A program made the position numbers and the translations under genes. A stretch of 64,000 nucleotides of DNA from Colwellia sp. MB02u-6. Its GTDB lineage: Bacteria > Pseudomonadota > Gammaproteobacteria > Enterobacterales > Alteromonadaceae. The notes below the pieces were generated by a model. It was not told the DNA's origin and did not search any database. It was given only the letters and a program-made list of their open reading frames with translations. The stretch lies in assembly GCF_014077095.1 (NCBI RefSeq), contig NZ_JACGVG010000035.1, positions 186,001 to 250,000 of the forward strand, read 5' to 3'. This document shows, one piece after another, positions 9,432 to 17,008 of the stretch. Each line of letters opens with the position of its first letter. Within the stretch, counting starts at the first letter, position 1.

Positions 9432-10718
9432 GTGAAATTTTATAATTTAAAAGAAAACGATGAACGAGTCAGCTTTTCTGGCGCGGTAAAGCAAGGTTTA
9501 GGGCGTAATCAAGGCTTGTTTTTTCCAGAAGAAATCCCCTGTTTTGATAATATTGAAGCCTTACTTGCGCTGCCGATGGTTGAGCGTAGCGTTAAAGTAC
9601 TTTACCCTTTTGTTAGTGACGATTTAACCGAAGAGCAGTTAACTGAAATTGTTACTGACGCCTTTAATTTTCCAGCGCAAATACAGCCTATTAGTGAACG
9701 TAGAGCAACACTAGAATTATTTCACGGACCCACGCTGGCGTTTAAAGATTTTGGTGCTCGCTTTATGGCCAAATGTTTACAAGTGTTTGGTGATGGCAAA
9801 AAAGTCACTATTTTAACTGCAACCTCTGGTGATACTGGCGCTGCTGTGGCGCATGCTTTTCACGGTATCGACAACATTGATGTCGTGATCTTATATCCGA
9901 AAGGAAAAATAAGTTTATTACAGGAAAAAATGTTTACTACCCTAGGCGGTAATATTCGTACTATTGCGGTAGAAGGCACGTTTGACGATTGTCAGGCGCT
10001 TGTTAAACAGTCTTTTGATGATCAAGAGCTTAAAGAGGCTATTGGGTTAAATTCAGCTAACTCGATTAATATTAGTCGCTTGTTGGCGCAAATTTGTTAT
10101 TACTTTGAAGCGGTTGCACAACTTTATCGCCAAAAAGGTACTGATGCACTTAGCGATATTGTTTTTGCTATTCCCAGTGGTAATTTTGGTAACCTTACCG
10201 CCGGACTTTTTGCTAAAGCCTTAGGTTTACCTATTAAGCGTTTTATTGCTGCCACAAATGCCAATGATACCGTCCCTCGCTATTTAAAAACGGGCGAATG
10301 GACACCTAATGAAACAGTAGCAACCATTTCTAATGCCATGGATGTTAGTAACCCAAATAATTGGCCACGTATAGAACATATGTTAAAAGCTGGGTTAGTT
10401 GAGCAAGACTGTGTCACTTCAGTATCAATTGATGAAGAGCAAACACAAATGGCGATGATCCAACTGGCTAAACTGGGCTACATCAGTGAACCTCATGCGG
10501 CGGTTGCTTATAGAGCACTGCAATACAATGCCCTTGATACTGAATTTGGTGTATTTTTGGGTACCGCGCATCCAGCAAAATTTAAAGATATTGTTGAAAG
10601 TACCTTAGGACAACCGATAGGCTTACCAAAAGAGCTTGCCGATTGTGCCAGTGAAACCATTCTATCAACCACAAGTTCAACCGACTTTGCAGAACTTAGA
10701 GCGTACTTACTGAATTAG
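9432..10718 (+). CDS. thrC: Threonine synthase
   Basis: ThrC is the PLP enzyme that makes threonine from O-phosphohomoserine. The start is placed at GTG 9432 (MKFYNLKENDERVSFSGAV), 7 bases after AGGA. A TTG at 9426 would be only one base from that ribosome site. The result is 428 residues, the same length as E. coli ThrC. The PLP lysine is in TLAFKDFGARF (Lys105), followed by TATSGDTGAA. It ends the operon, with an intrinsic terminator just after it. Confidence 0.97.
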   Translation: MKFYNLKENDERVSFSGAVKQGLGRNQGLFFPEEIPCFDNIEALLALPMVERSVKVLYPFVSDDLTEEQLTEIVTDAFNFPAQIQPISERRATLELFHGPTLAFKDFGARFMAKCLQVFGDGKKVTILTATSGDTGAAVAHAFHGIDNIDVVILYPKGKISLLQEKMFTTLGGNIRTIAVEGTFDDCQALVKQSFDDQELKEAIGLNSANSINISRLLAQICYYFEAVAQLYRQKGTDALSDIVFAIPSGNFGNLTAGLFAKALGLPIKRFIAATNANDTVPRYLKTGEWTPNETVATISNAMDVSNPNNWPRIEHMLKAGLVEQDCVTSVSIDEEQTQMAMIQLAKLGYISEPHAAVAYRALQYNALDTEFGVFLGTAHPAKFKDIVESTLGQPIGLPKELADCASETILSTTSSTDFAELRAYLLN

Positions 10719-10736
10719 TTAGCACAAGATCAGGGT

Positions 10737-10760
10737 AAAGGGCAGTTTTTACTGCCTTTT
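10737..10760 (+). terminator. Terminator of the thr operon
   Basis: GGCAGT (10741-10746), a TTTT loop and ACTGCC (10751-10756), flanked by AAAG and TTTT, form an intrinsic terminator 19 bases after the thrC stop. Confidence 0.8.
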
Positions 10761-10903
10761 ATGTACTGATAGTATGCTAATGCTACGATCAAGTAGCTGT
10801 GAGGCAAATAAGTCTTTATAGTGAGTCATTGTAATTCTGTGTTTATCTTGCCAAGTTAGGCACTTAACATAGTGTGTTATAGCTGCAAACTGCAGCAGAA
10901 ATA

Positions 10904-10935
10904 AAAAAGCCAAAGAAAATATTCTTTGGCTTTTT
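10904..10935. terminator. Bidirectional terminator between thrC and serA
   Basis: AAAAAGCCAAAGAA (10904-10917) and TTCTTTGGCTTTTT (10922-10935) are perfect 14-base complements around a short loop, with A-runs and T-runs on the two sides. It fits as the serA terminator on the minus strand and as a back-up for thr transcripts on plus. Confidence 0.88.
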
Positions 10936-10958
10936 GGTTTTTCAAATCAGCGGTGATA

Positions 10959-12188
10959 TTAGTTTAATAATCTTACTCTGATTGTTGCATCAATCTGTTT
11001 TAACTCTTTTAAGGCTAGCTTGCTGTTTTCAGCTTCAATATCAATAACTACATAGCCAATTTGGTCAGCAGTTTGTAAATACTGAGCGGCAATATTGATA
11101 TTGAGTTTGGCAAACATTTGGTTAATTTGTGTTAATACCCCAGGCCTATTGTGGTGAATGTGCAATAAACGACTGGTGCCAAGATGGCCAGGTAAGGATA
11201 CTTCAGGAAAATTAACGGCAGATAAAGTTGAACCATTGTCTGAATATTTAGCAAGTTTACTGGCTACTTCAAGGCCAATGTTTTCTTGCGCTTCTTTAGT
11301 GCTGCCACCAATATGTGGTGTTAAAATCACGTTTTCAAATGCACGTAATGGGCTAAAAAACTCTTCGGCATTACTTTTAGGTTCAACCGGGAATACGTCA
11401 ATTGCTGCACCAGCCACTTTTTTACTGGTTAATGCCTCGGCTAAGGCATCAATATCAACGACAGTACCGCGCGAGGCATTAATAAAGATAACACCAGGTT
11501 TCATGACCTCAAATTCTGCCGCCCCCATCATATTTTTGGTTTGTGGCGTTTCAGGTACATGCAAACTAATAACATCCGCTTCTTTCAATAATGAAGTCAT
11601 AGTTGGCGCTTGGCTGGCATTGCCTAACGGCAGTTTAGTTTCAATATCGAAAAAGCGAACTTTCATCCCTAAAGTTTCGGCTAGTATGCCAAGTTGCATA
11701 CCAATATGACCATAACCGATAATGCCTAAGGTTTTACCTCTGGCTTCAACTGAACCCGTAGCTGATTTATTCCAAACACCACGATGTGCTTGGGCACTTT
11801 TTTCTGGAATACCACGTAATAATAATAATGTTTCGCCCAATACTAACTCAGCGACCGAGCGGGTATTTGAAAATGGCGCGTTAAATACTGGTATACCAAA
11901 TGATTGCGCTGCGGCTTTGTCTACTTGATTGGTACCAATACAGAAGCAACCAATAGCAACCAGCTTTTTAGCGTGGCTTAAAACATTTTTATTTAAGTCA
12001 GTACGAGAACGTATACCAACAAAATGCACATCAGCAATTTTATTAATTAGCTCTGCTTCTGAAAGTGAGGCTTTAATATATTCAATATTTGAATAGCCTT
12101 TATTTTTCAGCTCTTCAAGGGCGCTCTGGTGAACACCTTCTAGAAGTAGTATCTTAATCTTGTCTTTTGCTAGTGAATTGTTGCTCAT
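10959..12188 (-). CDS. serA: D-3-phosphoglycerate dehydrogenase
   Basis: SerA oxidises 3-phosphoglycerate in the first step of serine synthesis. The 409-residue length matches E. coli SerA (410). It has a Rossmann motif LGIIGYGHIG (about 153-162), a substrate-binding loop GIRSRT (about 58-63), DVFPVEP and the catalytic TPHIGGST. A C-terminal ACT domain (about 335-409, HHNRPGVLTQIN) should bind serine for feedback inhibition. It lies 109 bases downstream of rpiA in the same direction, an order seen in many gammaproteobacteria. Confidence 0.97.
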   Translation of the reverse strand: MSNNSLAKDKIKILLLEGVHQSALEELKNKGYSNIEYIKASLSEAELINKIADVHFVGIRSRTDLNKNVLSHAKKLVAIGCFCIGTNQVDKAAAQSFGIPVFNAPFSNTRSVAELVLGETLLLLRGIPEKSAQAHRGVWNKSATGSVEARGKTLGIIGYGHIGMQLGILAETLGMKVRFFDIETKLPLGNASQAPTMTSLLKEADVISLHVPETPQTKNMMGAAEFEVMKPGVIFINASRGTVVDIDALAEALTSKKVAGAAIDVFPVEPKSNAEEFFSPLRAFENVILTPHIGGSTKEAQENIGLEVASKLAKYSDNGSTLSAVNFPEVSLPGHLGTSRLLHIHHNRPGVLTQINQMFAKLNINIAAQYLQTADQIGYVVIDIEAENSKLALKELKQIDATIRVRLLN

Positions 12189-12297
12189 GATAGTTTATCT
12201 TCTCTCGATCAAACATTGATGTACTTAAATATCTTTCAAATAAGCTTTTAGATGGCTAGATACCTAAAATACCATATAGGGTATAAACTCTAAAGTG

Positions 12298-12954
12298 TTA
12301 TTTTATTATTTTCGTACCCTCTGCACTGCCGATAATTAAGACATTTGCTGGACGATTAGCAAACAAGCCATTAGTTACAACACCCACAATTGCGTTAATG
12401 CTGTTTTCTAGTGCTTTAGGGTCCATTATTTTTAAGTTATGCACATCAAGAATAACATTGCCGTTGTCGGTAATAACCCCTTGGCGATAAACTGGATCAC
12501 CACCTAATTTCACTAGCTCTCTGGCGACATAACTGCGTGCCATTGGGATTACTTCTACGGGCAATGGAAAACGACCTAGCATAGGCACTTGCTTAGTGTC
12601 ATCGGCGATACAAATAAAGGTTTTTGCCACCGCAGCAACAATTTTTTCGCGGGTAAGGGCAGCACCGCCACCTTTGATCATATGCATGTGAGGGCTAATT
12701 TCATCAGCGCCATCAATATAAACATCAATACCGTCAACGTTATTAAGATCAAACACTTCAATACCATATGACTTTAAACGCTCAGTTGAGCCTTCAGAGC
12801 TTGACACTACGCCAATAATTTTATCTTTAATGGTGGCAAGAGCGTCGATAAAATGATTTACCGTTGAGCCAGTACCAACACCAACAATGGTATCTGCTTT
12901 GATATAATCTAGGGCTTTTATTGCTGCCGCTTTTTTCATTTCATCTTGAGTCAT
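12298..12954 (-). CDS. rpiA: Ribose-5-phosphate isomerase A
   Basis: RpiA interconverts ribose-5-phosphate and ribulose-5-phosphate in the pentose phosphate pathway. The 218-residue length is standard (E. coli 219). Motifs visible are [10 protein letters not shown] (phosphate loop, about 27-36), YIDGADEI (about 79-86) with the catalytic Asp, and [14 protein letters not shown] (about 94-107). It is divergent from nothing and lies between serA and ygfA on the minus strand. Start ATG at 12954 begins [11 protein letters not shown], as in E. coli. Confidence 0.97.
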   Translation of the reverse strand: MTQDEMKKAAAIKALDYIKADTIVGVGTGSTVNHFIDALATIKDKIIGVVSSSEGSTERLKSYGIEVFDLNNVDGIDVYIDGADEISPHMHMIKGGGAALTREKIVAAVAKTFICIADDTKQVPMLGRFPLPVEVIPMARSYVARELVKLGGDPVYRQGVITDNGNVILDVHNLKIMDPKALENSINAIVGVVTNGLFANRPANVLIIGSAEGTKIIK

Positions 12955-13007
12955 AATGGACCTATTTTAAATAAATAAATAAAATTAGTGATCAGTTTTA
13001 AGCGCTC

Positions 13008-13195
13008 AGCTCTCAGTAAATAATAGTTATAAATCAAAAGAAGTTTTCGAGCTATCTCTCAACTACATCTTTGTAAAGCACTGAAATATATGAGCTTAAA
13101 AGTAACAGCTATCTCTTGACTATGTCTTTGTAACTTACTAAAAGCTGAGAGCTTAGAACTGACAGCTATTTCTTAACTAGCTCTTTTAACTATGG
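13008..13195. repeat. Three imperfect direct repeats between rpiA and ygfA
   Basis: A segment beginning AGCTATCTCTCAACTACATC recurs at about 13050, 13108 and 13164, with periods of 58 and 56 bases and increasing divergence. The AGCTAT/GACAGCT words belong to a second short repeat family seen at many intergenic sites in this window. No gene is visible in 12955-13231. Confidence 0.6.
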
Positions 13196-13231
13196 CCAGT
13201 ATTATAACAAGAGTATCGAATTAATCAGATT

Positions 13232-13870
13232 TTATTTATGGATATTAAACTTATATTGTTTTGTTGGCGTAATAATTTCAGGTAACGGAATATCCCATAG
13301 TTGCGTGGGAATAGCGTCTATTAATTGGATGTCATGCGCTAAGCCTATTGGATAAGGTTTTGTTAATTTGCTGGATGTAACGTCAAGCTCTTGATTTTGA
13401 TAACGGTATTGTTGATACCACGATGATAAGGTTCTATCGTAGAATCCGCCACCCATGCCCAAACGATTACCTAATCGGTCAAACGCAACCAAGGGGGTAA
13501 AAATAATATCTATTTCGCTGATAGTTTTAATCAAACGAACGTCAAGTTTAGGTTCTAAAATGCCATAGTTATTTTTTTTCATAGCACTGTTTTCATCATA
13601 ATGGAGAAATAATAACTGGCCATGACTAAAAGGGTGAATGACAGGTAAGTAGATTTTTTTGTTGTTTTGCCAACACCATTTTATAAAGGGCATAGCATCA
13701 AGCTCACTGTCATTGGCTAAATAGAGCGCAATGTTTTTTGCTGCTAGAACATCTCTACGGGCGCTGAGTTGAATGAGCAAATCATCGGAGAACTCTTTTT
13801 GCTCAACCTGACTAAGACCTTGGCGTTTAGTTCTAAGTGATTTTCTTATTTCATTTCGTGTAGACATCAT
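13232..13870 (-). CDS. ygfA: 5-formyltetrahydrofolate cyclo-ligase family protein
   Basis: The family makes 5,10-methenyl-THF from 5-formyl-THF using ATP. About 212 residues, with the signature GMGGGFYDRTLS (about 135-146), the ATP/substrate region LYLANDSELD (about 45-54) and an N-terminal RK...LRTKR basic segment. Three start codons sit in a row (TTG 13873, ATG 13870, ATG 13867) and the ribosome site is weak; I chose the first ATG. In many gammaproteobacteria ygfA follows the 6S RNA gene, but upstream here only repeat DNA is visible. Confidence 0.9.
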   Translation of the reverse strand: MMSTRNEIRKSLRTKRQGLSQVEQKEFSDDLLIQLSARRDVLAAKNIALYLANDSELDAMPFIKWCWQNNKKIYLPVIHPFSHGQLLFLHYDENSAMKKNNYGILEPKLDVRLIKTISEIDIIFTPLVAFDRLGNRLGMGGGFYDRTLSSWYQQYRYQNQELDVTSSKLTKPYPIGLAHDIQLIDAIPTQLWDIPLPEIITPTKQYKFNIHK

Positions 13871-13910
13871 CAATAGCGTTTTCTCATTAGGTTATGTGTG
13901 CGCTGTAGGG

Positions 13911-14525
13911 TCTTCGCATAAATATGAACGACAAAAAATAAGGTACTACAAATACCTGTTTACCCATCTTTTTAATTGCTTGCCTAACAGTTGACTGACT
14001 AAAGTCCGACCTACAAAACAATTGCCTAAATTTACACTATCACCCACATGCTCTATGTAGATCCGATGTAGGTTGGACTTTAGTCCATCAGGTTTTAAAA
14101 GACAGCGCTCAGTTTGAAGTTTTAAGCTGTCAGATTTAAAGAAAATAGCTTTCAGTTTATTTGTCTGTTTGGTTTTATGCCACTAAGTTTTGTATTTTCT
14201 GTAATGTTGTCAGACAAAAGTCCGACCTACAAAACAATGGCCTAAATTTATATTATCACCCACATGCTCTATGTAGACGCGATGTAGGTTGGACTTTAGT
14301 CCATCAGGCTTTAAAAGACAGCGCTCAGTTTGAAGTTTTGAGCTGTCAGATTTAAAGAAAATAGTTTTCAGTTTATTTTTCTGTTTGGTTTTATGCCATT
14401 AAGTTTTGTATTTTCTGTAATGTTGTCAGACAAAAGTCCGACCTACAAAACAATGGCCTAAATTTATATTATCACCCACATGCTCTATCTAGAGGCGATG
14501 TAGGTTGGACTTTAGTCCAACAAGT
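13911..14525. repeat. REP/BIME array, three tandem units of 216 bp
   Basis: A paired REP element (GACTAAAGTCCGACCTAC, then about 55 bases, then GTAGGTTGGACTTTAGTCC) is repeated at 13992-14090, 14208-14306 and 14424-14522. The motif ACCTAC falls at 14009, 14225 and 14441, an exact 216-base period; the inter-element spacer is also nearly identical. The ygfA-proximal flank (13911-13991) is the reverse complement of the spacer seen in the 19.7-kb array. Together with repeat-derived flanks this fills the whole 13871-14623 gap; no gene is supported in it. Confidence 0.85.
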
Positions 14526-14625
14526 TTTAAGCAGTAGCTGTCAGTAGAAAAATAACTATCAGTTGTCAGTAAAGATAGCTGACAGTTATTTTCTTTACTG
14601 ACAGCTTAAAAATTTTCATAGACAA

Positions 14626-14656
14626 AAAAATAGCCAACATTTAGTTGGCTATTTTT
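14626..14656 (-). terminator. Terminator of the POT transporter gene
   Basis: AAAAATAGCCAAC (14626-14638) and GTTGGCTATTTTT (14644-14656) are perfect complements with a 5-base loop and, on the minus strand, a T-run. It lies about 20 bases past the transporter stop codon. Confidence 0.85.
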
Positions 14657-14677
14657 ACTGTTAGTTATTCAAAATAA

Positions 14678-16210
14678 TTATGCAGTAGATGTTGTGCTTT
14701 TACCTTTAACTGGCGATGAAGGGTCTTCTTCTTCTGTTTCTAGCGCTTCCCAGAATCTAGATTTCAAGCCAATGAGTAAAATAATAATACCAATACCAAT
14801 ACTAAATAGACTGATTTGAATATATAAGGCTGGAATTTGTTCAACGTTGTTTGGATCGTAATTACCAGCAAGCAAACCTGAAATAATATTACCAATTGAA
14901 TACGTCAAGACAAATACACCCATCATTTGGCCAGCAAATCTTCTCGGTGATAATTTACTCACGGCACTTAAGGCGATAGGACTTAAGCATAACTCACCCA
15001 CTGTGTGTAAAAAGTAAGTGGTAATTAACCATCCAGGCGCAACTTGTAAGCCACTGGCTGCATATTGTGCGGCAAAAAACATTACGATAAAGCCACTTGC
15101 CATAATAATTAAGCCAACAGCACATTTAATGCCGTAGGCAGGTGTAACCATTCTTTGACCTAATTTAATCCAAAATGCGGCGAAAAAAGGTGATAGCAAA
15201 ACAATAAACATAGCATTAGAGAACTGAAACCATGCTGTTGGAATTTCAAACGAACCTATCATACGGTCAGTGTAATCACGAGCGAATAAGTTTAATGATG
15301 AGCCGGCTTGTTCAAAGCCAGACCAGAAAAAAGCTGAGGCAATACAAATTAATAATAATGCCCAAAGTTTTTTCTTTTCATTGGCGGTTAAGTCACTAAA
15401 AAAGTAAATAATGGCATAATAAATAACAAAAATTAAGGTAAAGGCTATCGCAACATATTGTGCTGTAGCAATGGGGTCTATCACCACAATGCCTTCAAAG
15501 GTTAAAACAGTGACCACTGCAATGGCAACTAGCGAAGCCGCTATAATTATCCAGCTAGTGCGTTGACCTTTTGCTGATAAAGGTGCAACCGGTTCTGCGC
15601 CAACACCTTCTAATTTTGGTGTCGTCATTCTATATTGAATAAGGCCTGCTGCCATGCCTATTGCGGCGGCACCAAAGGCATAATGCCAACCAAAATCTGA
15701 AGCTAAATAACCACAAACTAAATAGCCAATAAAAGAACCTAAGTTAATGCCCATGTAATAAATAGCATAACCACTATCACGGCGCTTATCATTTTCACTA
15801 TATAATTGGCCAACCATAGCACCGATATTGGGCTTTAATAAACCCGTACCCAAAATAACTAAGATCAAACCAATAAAGAATGTTTTGTCATTTGGGATAG
15901 CTAAAACTATGTGGCCAAACATGATGATAATGCCGCCATACCAAACTGCTCTTTGCCCACCCAGTAATCTGTCTGCTATCCAACCGCCGGGTAAGCCCAT
16001 AAAATAGACGGTACCGGTATATAAACCATAAATAGCGGTTGCCGATGCAATAGTTAATGCTAAGCCACCTTCTTGTAAGGTTGCTGTCATAAAAAGAACA
16101 AGTAATGCGCGCATGCCGTAATAGCTCATGCGTTCCCACATTTCTGTGACAAAAAGTGTTTTTAACCCGCCCGGATGGCCATAAAAAGCCTCTGAATTTG
16201 GGGTACTCAT
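14678..16210 (-). CDS. POT/PTR2-family di/tripeptide:proton symporter
   Basis: An inner-membrane importer of di- and tripeptides driven by protons. The start is placed at ATG 16210 (MSTPNSEAF), 6 bases after GAGGA; an upstream in-frame ATG lacks a ribosome site. It gives 510 residues and about 14 hydrophobic segments. The family motif is present as EMWERMSYYGMRALLVLFM (about 22-40, canonical ExxERFxYY), with the PTR2 signature near NIGAMVGQLY and GYAIYYMGINLG. The C-terminal tail is acidic and Ser/Thr-rich. The substrate within the POT family (peptides versus others) cannot be fixed. Confidence 0.92.
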   Translation of the reverse strand: MSTPNSEAFYGHPGGLKTLFVTEMWERMSYYGMRALLVLFMTATLQEGGLALTIASATAIYGLYTGTVYFMGLPGGWIADRLLGGQRAVWYGGIIIMFGHIVLAIPNDKTFFIGLILVILGTGLLKPNIGAMVGQLYSENDKRRDSGYAIYYMGINLGSFIGYLVCGYLASDFGWHYAFGAAAIGMAAGLIQYRMTTPKLEGVGAEPVAPLSAKGQRTSWIIIAASLVAIAVVTVLTFEGIVVIDPIATAQYVAIAFTLIFVIYYAIIYFFSDLTANEKKKLWALLLICIASAFFWSGFEQAGSSLNLFARDYTDRMIGSFEIPTAWFQFSNAMFIVLLSPFFAAFWIKLGQRMVTPAYGIKCAVGLIIMASGFIVMFFAAQYAASGLQVAPGWLITTYFLHTVGELCLSPIALSAVSKLSPRRFAGQMMGVFVLTYSIGNIISGLLAGNYDPNNVEQIPALYIQISLFSIGIGIIILLIGLKSRFWEALETEEEDPSSPVKGKSTTSTA

Positions 16211-16466
16211 ATAATATCCTCGATAGGTAATACCAAACACGGTTTAAAATTATTTTTATTTCAACATGAATATATATCGGGTTGAACGTGCTCAGATAAA
16301 TTAAAAGTTTTATTAATCAACCCGCTTTATACCTTTGCTAGCATGGAAAGGCAAGTAAGCGCGGTTAATCTCTATGTTAATTAATGTAAAATTATATTAA
16401 ACCAATTTATTTTGCTGTCGATACATTTTAATTGGACGTTAATTTCAATGCACAATAGCATCTTTT

Positions 16467-16680
16467 TGTAAATTGGACTTTAGTCCGTCAACTGTACAGC
16501 GGGCTATTAACGAAATGGGGTAACAAGCATTTGCAGTTGGCATTTTTTGTCGTTCGCATTTATGCAAAAACAGTTAAATTTAATTTAACTTGATGGACTA
16601 AAGTCCACCCTACATCGAGCCCACCGGTGATAATGTAGATTTAGACGATTGTTTTGTAGGTCGGACTTTAGTCCGTCCAC
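16467..16680. repeat. REP single plus BIME-type pair
   Basis: A lone REP (GGACTTTAGTCCGTC, 16467-16490) is followed by the conserved spacer containing TCGTTCGCATTTATGC and then a pair: GATGGACTAAAGTCCACCCTAC (from 16592) and GTAGGTCGGACTTTAGTCCG (from 16656). This is one full copy of the 188-bp unit seen at 19.7 kb. Confidence 0.8.
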
Positions 16681-16747
16681 CGTTTAGTGACACATAACGT
16701 AATGATTAAGAACCAGACAAGTATAATGAAAGCTGTTTATCTTCAAA

Positions 16748-16850
16748 CTGACAGCTAATAACTTAAGGAGTTGTTTACTCAAGGCTGTTTTTTTTAACTG
16801 ACAGCTAATAACTTAAGGAGTTGTTTACTCAAGGCTGTTTTTTTTAACTG
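16748..16850 (+). repeat. Perfect 50-bp tandem duplication
   Basis: The 50 bases 16751-16800 are repeated without mismatch at 16801-16850 (starts ACAGCTAATAACTTAAGGAG). It belongs to the AACTGACAGCT repeat family and precedes the polysaccharide export gene. The perfect identity implies a recent duplication. Confidence 0.9.
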
Positions 16851-17008
16851 ACCGTTATCACTTTTAATTATTGTTATTTTAATCATTAATGCAAAATATA
16901 AGCGGCTAAAAAAGTTACTGTAATCAAAGTACACTTACTGATAAACTTGACGCTGTTTAACTTTATATCTAAGTTATGTCCCCCGTATATAGGAAGAAAT
17001 ACGCGCCA

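Noticed and set aside
11158-11709. 183-codon plus-strand reading frame
   Set aside because: Antisense to serA, which has full-length conserved motifs; no independent evidence.
13871-13991. 6S RNA gene upstream of ygfA
   Set aside because: The expected position contains only the reversed REP spacer; no long 6S-type stem was seen. It may lie elsewhere in the genome.
14161-14355. 64-codon plus-strand reading frame
   Set aside because: It lies fully within the 216-bp REP tandem array; the peptide (including VGWTLVHQ) is just the translation of the REP, and the same words recur in other REP arrays.
16860-17008. JUMPStart/ops element upstream of the polysaccharide locus
   Set aside because: No GGCGGTAGC-type ops sequence was found upstream of the export gene or of wzz.
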